A stretch of 64,000 bases of DNA. Origin: Psychrobacillus sp032154225. Lineage in GTDB: Bacteria > Bacillota > Bacilli > Bacillales_A > Planococcaceae. The notes below the pieces were generated by a model that saw only the letters and a program-made list of their open reading frames with translations, was not told where the DNA came from and did not search any database. Below are positions 8,427-16,729 of the stretch, piece after piece. The translations under genes were made by a program, and so were the position numbers. Numbering within the stretch: the first letter of the stretch is position 1; the number at the start of each line of letters is the position of its first letter. The DNA is taken from the NCBI RefSeq assembly GCF_032154225.1, contig NZ_JALDYF010000007.1, forward strand, positions 124,001 through 188,000, in the 5' to 3' direction.

Positions 8427-9978
8427 AAAAATTGCCATACTACATATTATTTTATTCCTGATTGTTATCATTTTTAGCATGACACCTTGGTATTTTTTAA
8501 TGCTAACTGCGGCACAGCTTGTATTTGTTCCTCTTACTTTTCAATTAATATGGAAACAAGAGTATAAACTATATTATTATTTCGCCATTCCAGCTTTTGC
8601 TGCGGTTTTCATTTTACAAACGACAGTACCGGTTGGATGGAATATATTATTTGCTATTATTTATTTACTTTTCACATTAGTTGTTGCCTTGTATGGGTTT
8701 GGAAGATTTATACGAAGAGGATTCGCTAATTTAGAAGAGTTTTCTATTCATATGGGGTTAATGTATTTATTCATTGGTGGGGCTTGGTTTTTTGCTTATA
8801 TTGCAGAAATAGATACTGGTTTTTCACCTTTGTTAACATGGCTGACCGCTATTCACTTTCATTACTCTGCTTTTTTACTACCTATCTTCGTCGGATTTCT
8901 TGGTCGTTTGTATAAAACAACTTTATACAAAGTTGTTTGCACAATCATTTTAATATGCCCGATTGTCGTTGCAATTGGCATTACGTTCTTTCCGTGGCTA
9001 GAAATCGTTTCAGTCCTTCTATATATCTTCGGAATTTATGGACTTATTTATTTAACTTTTAAAGCGTATTTTGCAAGTACTATACAAGCAGTTCTCGTTC
9101 GATTATCATTCGGATCTTTAGGTGTTACGATTATTTTTTCTTTGTTATATGCGGCAAGAATTACTAACGTAGATATAGACTTCATGTTGCGTTTTCATGG
9201 CTTCTTTAATTGTGTTTTATTCGCATTATGCGGGGTGATTGGGTGGTCTTTATTTACTCCCCCATCAAAAGAAAGAAGCTCTCAGTTTCCTCTAAGTACT
9301 ATTAGAGGAAAGCGCATAATTGGCGAAGAGATTCTAACGAAAAATTTGGGTACAGATACTTTCAAGGGTCTTGTAGATGACATGAGTATATACGTTGATA
9401 AGGAAAAACTGCCATCATCAATCATTCATTTTTATGAAAATACTACTCAATATAGATTATTTTCGGAAGTACGCTGGCATAGTTGGTTTAAGCCGTTAGC
9501 GTTTATATATAAACTTATCAGTCGAAAAGTTCAACAGCTCAATCTACCGATTTCAGCTAAACAAATGGAAATGACAGGGGACATAGTAGCGATAGAAGAT
9601 GGTCGTGAAAAGACAAGGGCATGGATTCGAAAAATAGAAAAGGACATAATTTTTGTTGCTCTCTATTCTTCCTATCAAACAAAAGGTAACACGTATATGA
9701 ATATCTCCTTACCCCTACCTTGGTCGTCCATGATCGGTATTCTAGAGTTGCACCAACAAGGAGAAAAACTTCTTTTAACAAGTAAAGGAGCAGCTAATTC
9801 AGATGCTGGAATATATTTAACGGCTAACAAATACGTTTTTAAACTACCACTACAAGAACAATTTTTAATAAGGGAAATGAAAGAAGATCAGCTCCATGCA
9901 AAACATCAGATGAAAATATTTTCTTTGCCTTTTTTAACAATTGACTATGCTATTGTTTTGAATGAAAACAGCTTATAA
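8416..9978 (+). CDS. yndJ: YndJ-family membrane protein
   Basis: A 520-residue protein. The first ~290 residues contain nine or ten hydrophobic segments and the rest is a soluble, beta-rich domain, the YndJ arrangement. The ATG at 8416 overlaps the end of the DUF4166 gene by 11 bp, with AAGGAG about 12 bases upstream. Earlier in-frame TTG and ATG codons at 8389 and 8395 lack a site. The family is annotated as a putative transporter, but the function is not established. A hairpin follows at 9986. Confidence 0.7.
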   Translation: MTFKKIAILHIILFLIVIIFSMTPWYFLMLTAAQLVFVPLTFQLIWKQEYKLYYYFAIPAFAAVFILQTTVPVGWNILFAIIYLLFTLVVALYGFGRFIRRGFANLEEFSIHMGLMYLFIGGAWFFAYIAEIDTGFSPLLTWLTAIHFHYSAFLLPIFVGFLGRLYKTTLYKVVCTIILICPIVVAIGITFFPWLEIVSVLLYIFGIYGLIYLTFKAYFASTIQAVLVRLSFGSLGVTIIFSLLYAARITNVDIDFMLRFHGFFNCVLFALCGVIGWSLFTPPSKERSSQFPLSTIRGKRIIGEEILTKNLGTDTFKGLVDDMSIYVDKEKLPSSIIHFYENTTQYRLFSEVRWHSWFKPLAFIYKLISRKVQQLNLPISAKQMEMTGDIVAIEDGREKTRAWIRKIEKDIIFVALYSSYQTKGNTYMNISLPLPWSSMIGILELHQQGEKLLLTSKGAANSDAGIYLTANKYVFKLPLQEQFLIREMKEDQLHAKHQMKIFSLPFLTIDYAIVLNENSL

Positions 9979-9985
9979 ACATAGA

Positions 9986-10012
9986 AGGGACTTTCTTTTT
10001 TTGAAAGCCCCT
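9986..10012. terminator. Hairpin between convergent yndJ and DUF378 genes
   Basis: AGGGACTTTC and GAAAGCCCCT pair as a 10-bp stem with one mismatch around a T7 loop. It lies directly after yndJ and before the end of the minus-strand DUF378 gene. Neither side carries a strong T-run after the stem, so terminator function is probable rather than certain. Confidence 0.45.
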
Positions 10013-10029
10013 CCTACATTTATATTTAC

Positions 10030-10350
10030 TTATTTCTTTTCATCAGAATCTTGCTTCGAATACTCCCTTATATCGGTAAAGTCTTCTTCTTCACTAAATT
10101 CTGTCCCTAAATTAGCATTTCTGTAACCTGTACGACCTCTTTCGACTCCAACATCCCTCGCTGGTTCAAATAAAAGCGGTAAACAAATTAGTCCACTTAT
10201 TCCAACAAGACCAAAGATAATTCTAGAGAAAAGCGCAGTTTGTCCTCCAAATATGGAGCTTACTAAGTCAAATTTAAAAAAGCCGATTAGCCCCCAATTA
10301 ATTGCACCAATAATAATGAGTACTAAAGCTATTCGATGTGTAGTTCTCAC
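10030..10350 (-). CDS. DUF378 small membrane protein (YuzA-like)
   Basis: A 106-residue protein with two hydrophobic segments in residues ~5-60 (ALVLIIIGAINWGLIGF is the typical DUF378 opening). An acidic C-terminal tail of ~35 residues is longer than the usual ~75-residue family members. The start is a GTG at 10350 with AAGGAGG 7 bases upstream. It stands alone. Function unknown. Confidence 0.75.
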   Translation of the reverse strand: MRTTHRIALVLIIIGAINWGLIGFFKFDLVSSIFGGQTALFSRIIFGLVGISGLICLPLLFEPARDVGVERGRTGYRNANLGTEFSEEEDFTDIREYSKQDSDEKK

Positions 10351-10517
10351 AGATTAACCTCCTTCATTTTTTGTATGAATTTTAGCAAAATGCTCATATT
10401 AATAACTAAAATTCATTATTATCTTTTACAATAAAGAAGGTTTAATACAAGCTACTTTTTTCTTTGTTCTTATATTCGATTCAATCAAATAAAAAATTCA
10501 GCCTTATACCTGTATTT

Positions 10518-10784
10518 TCATTTAGAATTTAAACTGAAAAGAATGAGGGAGATTCCTCCGAAGAGACAAACTATTCTTAGTAGAGATATTTTTTCAGCTA
10601 AGCCAAACAATGCAATTCCTGTCGTAATAATTAAAACGATTGGACCCACTAAAGCAAGGAGTGTATTGATATAAAAGGCCTTTTCTAAATCATTGTATTT
10701 AAACATAAACATCGCAGCAACTATATCAATGCTTCCAGAAAACATTCTTAATAAAATAATTAATAGTAATGCTTTTTCTATAAT
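10518..10784 (-). CDS. DUF2619 (YqhV-like) small membrane protein, copy 1
   Basis: About 88 residues with three hydrophobic segments (ALLLIILLRMFSGSIDIVAA, then TLLALVGPIVLIITTGIAL, then a C-terminal one), which fits the DUF2619/YqhV family. The frame stays open to a TTG at 10847, but that start has no ribosome binding site. A perfect AGAGGAGG ends at 10789 and is followed, in frame, by ATT (10784) and ATA (10781), not ATG/GTG/TTG. Either an unusual start codon is used or the start has been lost. The gene is duplicated exactly at 13174. Confidence 0.55.
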   Translation of the reverse strand: MIEKALLLIILLRMFSGSIDIVAAMFMFKYNDLEKAFYINTLLALVGPIVLIITTGIALFGLAEKISLLRIVCLFGGISLILFSLNSK

Positions 10785-10924
10785 ACAGCCTCCTCTTTTT
10801 CGTAGTTGTTCAATAGTAGGACAACTGAGTTTTACGCTATATATCAAAACTAGGACCCTTCAAATAGTGTATGTACGCTGTTCGACTTTTATCAACCTTC
10901 TACTTTATTTCAAAATACTACAGT

Positions 10925-10977
10925 AAAAAAAAGCGTCTTCTTCTACAATGTATTTGTAGAGGAAGATGCTTTTTTTT
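10925..10977. terminator. Bidirectional terminator (copy 1)
   Basis: The stem runs between GCGTCTTCTTCTACAA and TTGTAGAGGAAGATGC, with A8 on the left and a T-run on the right, so it can act on both strands. This copy follows only the truncated anti-sigma gene remnant. The identical copy at 13581 serves the intact anti-sigma gene. Confidence 0.8.
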
Positions 10978-11035
10978 AATATAGTGGAACTATCCATTTA
11001 TCTTTAAATTCCTCAAAACGTGTGACGGAAATTAA
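10976..11035 (-). pseudogene. 3' fragment of the anti-sigma factor gene
   Basis: Reads the last 19 codons and stop of the anti-sigma gene at 13632 (ending KDKWIVPLY), with one V-to-F change, and is then cut off at 11035. It was carried along in the 525-bp duplication and has no start or promoter of its own. Confidence 0.9.
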
Positions 11036-11039
11036 CTAT

Positions 11040-11107
11040 GTCCCTATGTTCGACACAAATCCTAAACTATTCTGAATAGCTTCCGAATTGTGTCTGTCAC
11101 AGGGACC
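11040..11107. repeat. 68-bp palindromic element, copy C
   Basis: Same length and arms as copy A (TCCCTATGTTCGACACAAAT to GTGTCTGTCACAGGGACC) with the central CTATTCTGAATAG palindrome. It lies 4 bp right of the end of direct-repeat copy 1 and 93 bp before the LysE-type gene. It is the only copy without a minus-strand stop codon immediately to its right, consistent with a rearrangement junction. Confidence 0.85.
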
Positions 11108-11200
11108 AAAATATTTCGTTCAATGGTCCTTTTAAGTAGTCGTACAAGTAGTTCGTTCCGAATATGATGCAAAGACATCATTTAAACGGAGGCTATTTTT

Positions 11201-11827
11201 ATGAATTCCATGCTTACTTATTTCTTTTTAGGTGTTTCTTTAGCGGCACCGATTGGCCCTGTTAAGGCAACTTTACTAAATACGGGTATTAAAAATGGTT
11301 TTTTTCATGCTTGGTTTTTTGCGCTCGGTGCTATAGTAACAGACATTTTATACATGCTCACGGTTTATTTTGGAGTTGCACAATTTATCGACTCCCCTTT
11401 TATGAAAACATTCTTATGGTCATTTGGTTTTTTTGTTCTTATGTACACTGGTATTGAAAATTTACTTACGCTACGTCATATTGAGATGGACACCAAATTC
11501 CGCAAAATAATCCGACTGAGACACTCATTATTATCCGGCTTTCTCATAGCATTATTGAATCCATTAACCATTCTTTTTTGGTTAGGCATATACGGTTCTA
11601 TTTTAGTAGGAGGAGCCGGTACTACGTCAAGTTATCAAATAATATTGTATAGTGTTGCGATTTTACTTGGAATTTCTCTAGTGGACTTCATAATGGCGGT
11701 TGTATCTAGTGGTTCTCGTAAGTTGTTATCTCCCTCATTTTTGACATTCATTTCTATTATTTCTTCCTTATCCATGATCGGATTCGGTATATACTTTGGC
11801 ATTCAAGCTTATCGATCACTTTTTTGA
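11201..11827 (+). CDS. LysE/RhtB-family amino-acid exporter
   Basis: A 208-residue membrane protein with about six hydrophobic segments and the LysE opening GVSLAAPIGPVKATLL near residues 11-26. The family exports amino acids or similar small molecules across the cytoplasmic membrane. The ATG at 11201 follows an ACGGAGG site. It lies between the two 525-bp direct repeats together with the next MFS gene, so homologous recombination would delete both. Substrate unknown. Confidence 0.85.
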   Translation: MNSMLTYFFLGVSLAAPIGPVKATLLNTGIKNGFFHAWFFALGAIVTDILYMLTVYFGVAQFIDSPFMKTFLWSFGFFVLMYTGIENLLTLRHIEMDTKFRKIIRLRHSLLSGFLIALLNPLTILFWLGIYGSILVGGAGTTSSYQIILYSVAILLGISLVDFIMAVVSSGSRKLLSPSFLTFISIISSLSMIGFGIYFGIQAYRSLF

Positions 11828-11904
11828 TTTTAGGGCATAAAAAAAACTTGTAAGGAAACCATACCATTAATAAATCCATTCCAAGGAATCATGGAGGTGC
11901 CGGT

Positions 11905-13152
11905 ATGGAAAATACAAATAAAGGTGAAGGTAAAGTAAGTATTTGGTGTATTGTCAGTTTGGCCTCTATTCCACTAATTATGACACTCGGAAATTCTATG
12001 CTAATTCCAGTACTACCAATTTTAGAAAAAAAAGTTGGAATTACTTCATTTCAGTCTAGCATGATTATTACCAGCTACTCAGTTGCAGCCATTTTTCTCA
12101 TTCCAGTAGCTGGATATTTATCGGATCGTTTCGGAAGAAAAGTGGTGATTTTACCGAGTTTAATCCTAGCATTAATCGGTGGTCTAATCGCAGGATTTGC
12201 TTCATGGAAAATGGAAGACCCATATACTTGGATCATTATAGGAAGGATTTTGCAGGGCGTAGGGGCATCTGGTGCTATGCCGATTGTATTACCCCTCGTA
12301 GGTGATTTGTATAAAGATGATGATGAAAAAACGAGCTCCTGCTTAGGTGTTATTGAAACATCGAATACGTTTGGCAAAGTACTAAGTCCTATTCTCGGCT
12401 CAGTGTTTGCTGCTTTTTTATGGTTTTTGCCGTTCTTCTCTATATCCTTCTTTAGCTTAATCTCCATTGTACTTATTTTCTTCTTTGTTAAAGTCCCAAA
12501 GGAAAAAGATGAACCAATCATTTTTAAACAATTTTTATCTAACATAAAAAAAACATTCAAGCTGGAAGGTAAATGGCTATTCACCGTATTCCTTACTGGA
12601 ATGTTTGCCATGCTTATTTTATTTGGGGTGCTATTTTTCTTATCCGAGAGCCTCGATAGCGCTCACGATATAAAAGGAATAAAAAAAGGATTCATTTTGG
12701 CTATTCCACTACTATTTCTTTGCATCGCCTCTTTTATTACCGGACGAAATATTAAAGGAAAATTGACATTAATAAAAAAAATGATGGTTATTTGTTTGAT
12801 TGCAATTTCAGCAAGTGTTTTATTCGTCGGATTTACAAGTAAAAGACTCGTTTTTCTATTAATTGTCACTAGCATAATGGGTATAGCAATTGGTGCAATA
12901 CTTCCTGTACTAGATGCCATTATTACAGAAAATATAGAAAAAGAAGAAAGGGGTACTATCTCCTCTTTTTATAGCTCTGCAAGATTTATCGGTGTTGCAG
13001 CAGGCCCTCCCATTATGTCACTCGTTATGAAAGATTATCTTCATATAAGCTATATTACGGCAGGTGTCCTAGGATTTATCTTGTTATTCATTGTTTTTAA
13101 ATGCATTCAAGTCGATGAAATCAATAAAACTGAAAAGAATTCAGCCTTATAA
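11905..13152 (+). CDS. MFS multidrug-type efflux transporter
   Basis: A 415-residue, 12-TM protein. The motif-A loop GYLSDRFGRK (about residues 70-79) and the antiporter-type GRILQGVGASGAMP segment (about 112-125) mark the DHA1 drug:H+ antiporter branch of the MFS. GGAGGTG lies 7 bases before the ATG. It ends inside the region where direct-repeat copy 2 begins, and its last bases are echoed at 10498. Substrate unknown. Confidence 0.88.
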   Translation: MENTNKGEGKVSIWCIVSLASIPLIMTLGNSMLIPVLPILEKKVGITSFQSSMIITSYSVAAIFLIPVAGYLSDRFGRKVVILPSLILALIGGLIAGFASWKMEDPYTWIIIGRILQGVGASGAMPIVLPLVGDLYKDDDEKTSSCLGVIETSNTFGKVLSPILGSVFAAFLWFLPFFSISFFSLISIVLIFFFVKVPKEKDEPIIFKQFLSNIKKTFKLEGKWLFTVFLTGMFAMLILFGVLFFLSESLDSAHDIKGIKKGFILAIPLLFLCIASFITGRNIKGKLTLIKKMMVICLIAISASVLFVGFTSKRLVFLLIVTSIMGIAIGAILPVLDAIITENIEKEERGTISSFYSSARFIGVAAGPPIMSLVMKDYLHISYITAGVLGFILLFIVFKCIQVDEINKTEKNSAL

Positions 13153-13173
13153 TACAATCTTTCACTTGTATTT

Positions 13174-13440
13174 TCATTTAGAATTTAAACTGAAAAGAAT
13201 GAGGGAGATTCCTCCGAAGAGACAAACTATTCTTAGTAGAGATATTTTTTCAGCTAAGCCAAACAATGCAATTCCTGTCGTAATAATTAAAACGATTGGA
13301 CCCACTAAAGCAAGGAGTGTATTGATATAAAAGGCCTTTTCTAAATCATTGTATTTAAACATAAACATCGCAGCAACTATATCAATGCTTCCAGAAAACA
13401 TTCTTAATAAAATAATTAATAGTAATGCTTTTTCTATAAT
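13174..13440 (-). CDS. DUF2619 (YqhV-like) small membrane protein, copy 2
   Basis: Identical in sequence to the gene at 10518, including the perfect AGAGGAGG followed by ATT ATA instead of a normal start codon, so that change predates the duplication. The frame could be extended to a TTG at 13503, which has no ribosome binding site. It lies downstream of the ECF sigma/anti-sigma pair on the same strand, beyond a strong terminator. Function unknown. Confidence 0.55.
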   Translation of the reverse strand: MIEKALLLIILLRMFSGSIDIVAAMFMFKYNDLEKAFYINTLLALVGPIVLIITTGIALFGLAEKISLLRIVCLFGGISLILFSLNSK

Positions 13441-13580
13441 ACAGCCTCCTCTTTTTCGTAGTTGTTCAATAGTAGGACAACTGAGTTTTACGCTATATAT
13501 CAAAACTAGGACCCTTCAAATAGTGTATGTACGCTGTTCGACTTTTATCAACCTTCTACTTTATTTCAAAATACTACAGT

Positions 13581-13633
13581 AAAAAAAAGCGTCTTCTTCT
13601 ACAATGTATTTGTAGAGGAAGATGCTTTTTTTT
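13581..13633. terminator. Terminator after the anti-sigma gene
   Basis: Same stem as at 10925. On the minus strand the T-run follows the stem, and the gene's stop codon (13632-13634) lies in the upstream arm's flank. It should end the sigma/anti-sigma transcript. Confidence 0.85.
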
Positions 13634-15260
13634 AATATAGTGGAACTATCCATTTATCTTTAACTTCCTCAAAACGTGTGACGGAAATTAAGTGAAGTGT
13701 TAATTCATCAGGAACTTCCTTTAAGTCATATGATTTGAGACCCATTGTTAACTCGTATCCATCGCTCTTATCTTTTTTGTAAAGATAAGATCCATCCAGT
13801 AAAGTAGCATATGATTTTCCTTTGTCGTCTGTTAGAACCCACTCTCCAAGTTCTGGAGCAAGTGCATCTCTGCTACCTTCCATTTCAATTTTAAAAATAT
13901 CTTCCTTCTCGACTGGTATCAACGACTTGCGTAGAGAAAACTCACTCTGTTTTTTGGTTTTTTTAATCGTAATAAAATTGCCTTCGTATTCAAATGAAAC
14001 AGGCGCTTTATTCAATTCTTTTGGCTTTATTTTTATAGAGAAATCAGTTGGTACTTTTTTATAGACACCATCCAATACTAGTGTAAGTTTGGTCTTATCT
14101 TTTTGTGGAACAAATGATTCATTCCATGCAACTTGGCCAAGCTGTTCCATACCTTTTCCAGAGCTTTGTAGCATCCCCAAATTATTAGAGTCTGCTTCAT
14201 CCGCTAGATAGTTATTATGATAATATATAACTTTTTTATCTTCATTTTCTATATGGTATTGAATAGATGTGTCATATTTACCATTATCATTAATAATTCC
14301 TTCTCCTAATTCCTTTTTAAGTTTTTTAATGTCTTCGTTCACCTTAATACTTTCTTCTTTTGTAAAAGATGTTTCATACAATAGTTCAGTAGAAGAAGCT
14401 GAAAATTGGACCTGTTCCATATTAACGGCCACACCAAAACTGCTTGTTTTATCATCATTTAATGGGATAGTTGTTGTAAGCTTATTCATTTTTTTTAAAT
14501 CCACAGGTACTTCTAACTGCCAGTTGCCACTTACCCCATTAAGTTCAACTAAATCGAATTTTACCGTCAACTTCTCTATTGCTTCTTGTTCACGTAATGA
14601 AATTTCGGCAAATCCATAGTCACTTCCTTCCCACCATCCTGTTCCAACTCTATTAATTTCTTTTCCATTTTGATCGAATCCAATAATCTTATTTTCATTC
14701 TCAGAATCAGCAAGGCCAAGGTTCAGTTTCGTATCTAGGGGTTTTCCATCTTTATTTAAAACTTGAAAGGAAAGTCCAACTCTCGAAGAATCGATCACAA
14801 CATCTTCTACTTTAAGCGTCATTCCATTGTCCGTTACTTCTAAATTGACCCTTTCCACTAACCCCTCTTCCATTGCAATTCTTAATCCTTCATCTGCCTG
14901 TTCCGAGCCGAAAAATCCTCCTATTAATTGAGCAAAGCTAGGGCTAAATGTAGCTGTTATACCTAAAGCTAAAACTATTCCCGCTGCAGTAAGTAGTATG
15001 CGTTTCCAAGGCTTACTTCTTTTCGGAATACTCTTCTGTTCATAGGGCTCCAGATGCTCCAGGACAATGGATGCAAAATCATCAGGCAAAGTTGGCGTTT
15101 GTAATGTTTCTTTAATAAATTGCTGCTCCTCTTTGAAAGCTTCTACGACACGCATGCACCCTTCACAGCTTTTAATATGCGTTTGTATTTCGGCATGCTC
15201 TTTTTCTATTAGTAGATTATCAACATACTGTGAAAGTTTATCTGCCTTCGGACAATTCAT
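13632..15260 (-). CDS. Anti-sigma factor with zinc-binding N-terminus and DUF4179 domain
   Basis: A 542-residue protein. Residues 3-35 carry the ZAS zinc motif (C3, H28, C32, C35) of anti-sigma factors, residues ~88-107 are a transmembrane segment, and the rest is a large extracytoplasmic DUF4179/DUF5643-type region. It overlaps the ECF sigma gene by 23 bp and has its own GGAGGAT site inside that gene, so production is coupled. By family it holds the sigma factor at the membrane until an envelope signal releases it. The signal is unknown. Confidence 0.88.
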   Translation of the reverse strand: MNCPKADKLSQYVDNLLIEKEHAEIQTHIKSCEGCMRVVEAFKEEQQFIKETLQTPTLPDDFASIVLEHLEPYEQKSIPKRSKPWKRILLTAAGIVLALGITATFSPSFAQLIGGFFGSEQADEGLRIAMEEGLVERVNLEVTDNGMTLKVEDVVIDSSRVGLSFQVLNKDGKPLDTKLNLGLADSENENKIIGFDQNGKEINRVGTGWWEGSDYGFAEISLREQEAIEKLTVKFDLVELNGVSGNWQLEVPVDLKKMNKLTTTIPLNDDKTSSFGVAVNMEQVQFSASSTELLYETSFTKEESIKVNEDIKKLKKELGEGIINDNGKYDTSIQYHIENEDKKVIYYHNNYLADEADSNNLGMLQSSGKGMEQLGQVAWNESFVPQKDKTKLTLVLDGVYKKVPTDFSIKIKPKELNKAPVSFEYEGNFITIKKTKKQSEFSLRKSLIPVEKEDIFKIEMEGSRDALAPELGEWVLTDDKGKSYATLLDGSYLYKKDKSDGYELTMGLKSYDLKEVPDELTLHLISVTRFEEVKDKWIVPLY

Positions 15261-15804
15261 AAAAATATCCTCCTTCTTGTTTTACTGTATCTCTCATTTT
15301 TTTCTTTGCACGATGAAGTTTATTACGCACATCCGAGAGAGGGACTTCGACTAGCTCACTTATTTCGCTATAGCTTAATTCATTTACATAGCGTAAAAGA
15401 ATAATCATTCGTTCGTCTTTTGGTAAGGTTGCGATTAGCCGTTCTAATTGTCTGCTTTTCTCGTTTTTTAAATAAATAACTTCTGGATGATTTACATGTA
15501 CTACTTTTTCTTCATCAATCTCCACTTGTTTCATCTTATAGCGCTTCTTTCGGAACTCATCCATACAGTGGTTGATTGCCACACGATACAACCAACCAGA
15601 AAACGAACCTTTTTTATCATATTTATCTAGTTGGTCATATACTTTGATAAATGCTTCTTGTACGAGATCCTGAGCATCGTGAGGATTTTTAGTCATTCGT
15701 AAAATTGTTCCAAATAACGGATTTTTATATTTATTAATAATGTGGGCGTAGGCTTGTTTGTTGCCTAATAGTATTTCTTTGATCCACCGTAGCTCTTCTT
15801 CCAT
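15238..15804 (-). CDS. ECF-type RNA polymerase sigma factor
   Basis: 188 residues with sigma-70 region 2 (DLVQEAFIKVYDQL and GWLYRVAINHCMDEFRKK) and region 4 (LPKDERMIILLRYVNELSYSEI...HRAKKKM). I chose the ATG at 15804 because GGGAGGTCAAC precedes it. The open frame reaches 15837. It is coupled by overlap to its DUF4179 anti-sigma factor. A promoter with ECF-like elements upstream (15863-15891) suggests autoregulation. Confidence 0.92.
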   Translation of the reverse strand: MEEELRWIKEILLGNKQAYAHIINKYKNPLFGTILRMTKNPHDAQDLVQEAFIKVYDQLDKYDKKGSFSGWLYRVAINHCMDEFRKKRYKMKQVEIDEEKVVHVNHPEVIYLKNEKSRQLERLIATLPKDERMIILLRYVNELSYSEISELVEVPLSDVRNKLHRAKKKMRDTVKQEGGYFYELSEGR

Positions 15805-15862
15805 GTTGACCTCCCAACTCAAAACGACCATGCGCATGTCTCGTTTTTGTCACTCATCTATA

Positions 15863-15891
15863 ATAACGAGTTTACGTGAGAAATAATTTCA
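15863..15891 (-). promoter_or_regulatory. Possible autoregulated ECF promoter
   Basis: On the minus strand a TGAAAT -35 (ECF consensus TGAAAC) is separated by 17 bp from CGTTAT as -10. It lies about 60 bp upstream of the sigma gene start. One base deviates from the usual -35, so this is a moderate call. Confidence 0.4.
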
Positions 15892-15915
15892 TTTTTTGCC
15901 AAAAAAACATTTAAC

Positions 15916-15968
15916 AAAAAAAACAGTCAGTGAAAACCAATTGTTATCGGTTTTCTCAGACTGTTCTT
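15916..15968. terminator. Hairpin attached to element copy D
   Basis: CAGTC...TGAAAACC pairs with GGTTTTC...GACTG, flanked by A8 on the left and TTCTTT on the right. A very similar hairpin precedes copy E at 17245-17296, so hairpin plus 68-bp element form a composite unit of about 120 bp present twice. It may act as a bidirectional terminator. Confidence 0.6.
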
Positions 15969-15969
15969 T

Positions 15970-16037
15970 GTCCCTGTGTCCGACACAACATGAAAACTAT
16001 TCTGAATAGTTTTCAAGTTATGTTTGTCACAGGGTCC
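15970..16037. repeat. 68-bp palindromic element, copy D
   Basis: TCCCTGTGTCCGACACAA to TTTGTCACAGGGTCC with the perfect centre AACTATTCTGAATAGTT. It ends 2 bp before the stop codon of the minus-strand gene at 16040. Together with copy E it brackets the three-gene DUF2089 cluster in direct orientation. Confidence 0.88.
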
Positions 16038-16039
16038 AT

Positions 16040-16321
16040 TTATAACCTTATCAAGACTTCTGTACCATCTTTTGCTTTAACATCAACTATATGAAGCCCT
16101 CTATGTCTTTTCAGTTCTTTCACAATTTCTTTTAGTTCCATTTTATTTAGTTGTGGAATTGTAAATGACATATCTTTTTCCTTCGTACCTGCAATAATCC
16201 ACTTATTTATCATTTTATTCAACACTCGGGAAGAAAGTATAGTAATACCGATGTTTAACACCAGGTAAGGAACTGGAATAGAAAGTCTTACTGCATTAGC
16301 TTTCACTTTTACGTTTAACAT
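16040..16321 (-). CDS. Small protein, paralogue of its upstream neighbour's C-terminal half
   Basis: 93 residues. The pattern (KVKANAVRLSIPVPYLVLNIG..., then ELKRHRGLHIVDVKAKDGTEVLIRL) repeats that of residues ~48-128 of the gene just upstream: a strand with LxIP, a helix, then G-x-IVDV...DG..V.I. No clear membrane segment or catalytic motif is seen. It starts 9 bp after the preceding gene without a strong ribosome binding site, so it probably relies on translational coupling. Function unknown. Confidence 0.6.
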   Translation of the reverse strand: MLNVKVKANAVRLSIPVPYLVLNIGITILSSRVLNKMINKWIIAGTKEKDMSFTIPQLNKMELKEIVKELKRHRGLHIVDVKAKDGTEVLIRL

Positions 16322-16330
16322 AAATGTACT

Positions 16331-16717
16331 CTATTCAATCGTAACGGAAATTGTATCACCATTTGCAGATCTAACATCGACAATTTTTCCGTCTAATTCA
16401 TGTTCAATTGCCTCCAGAATTAAGCTAATATCAATGTCTTTTACGTATTTTTCAGACTGGGGTATATTTGAAGCTATATTGTGCCCAGCTAATAACACAA
16501 CTTTTACAAGTCTAATTGGCAGATTAACAGCAACATTATCATTTTCAGCTGATACAACTCGCACTTTCAATGTTTTGTCTATATATGAAGATGACTTTAC
16601 TTTAGGGGTACTGCCAGAATCCCGTTCATTTAATACTTGAATAAGTTCTGATGCTTTTGCTGCATCCAATTTTCCTTCTTGTACCATTGTTAACACTTTT
16701 TCAATTTCAGTATTCAT
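16331..16717 (-). CDS. SHOCT-like (YvlB N-terminal type) domain protein
   Basis: 128 residues. The first ~30 (KVLTMVQEGKLDAAKASELI) resemble the short helical SHOCT-like module found at the N-terminus of YvlB. The remainder is the beta-alpha-beta unit shared with the next gene. AGGGGG lies 8 bases before the ATG. It sits 12 bp after a DUF2089 gene and is surely in one operon with it. The family is linked to envelope-stress loci in Firmicutes, but no activity is established. Confidence 0.65.
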   Translation of the reverse strand: MNTEIEKVLTMVQEGKLDAAKASELIQVLNERDSGSTPKVKSSSYIDKTLKVRVVSAENDNVAVNLPIRLVKVVLLAGHNIASNIPQSEKYVKDIDISLILEAIEHELDGKIVDVRSANGDTISVTIE

Positions 16718-16729
16718 CGCTATTTCCCC

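Larger units (their letters stand above)
10511..11035. repeat. 525-bp direct repeat, copy 1
   Basis: Identical to 13167-13691 except for one base (A at 11008, C at 13664). It holds a complete DUF2619-like gene, a terminator and the last 60 bp of the anti-sigma gene. Similarity continues patchily to the left: the last bases of the MFS gene at 13141-13150 (TCAGCCTTAT) recur at 10498-10507, followed by a small deletion. The right end stops 4 bp before palindromic element copy C. The region is a recent duplication. Confidence 0.97.
13167..13691. repeat. 525-bp direct repeat, copy 2
   Basis: The parental-looking copy of 10511-11035. Here the anti-sigma gene runs on intact through the right boundary, and the left boundary follows the intact end of the MFS gene. 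The two copies are 2,656 bp apart in the same orientation. Confidence 0.97.

Noticed and set aside
12075..12920. Minus-strand open frames opposite the MFS gene
   Set aside because: Antisense shadows of a clear transporter gene. No start signals.
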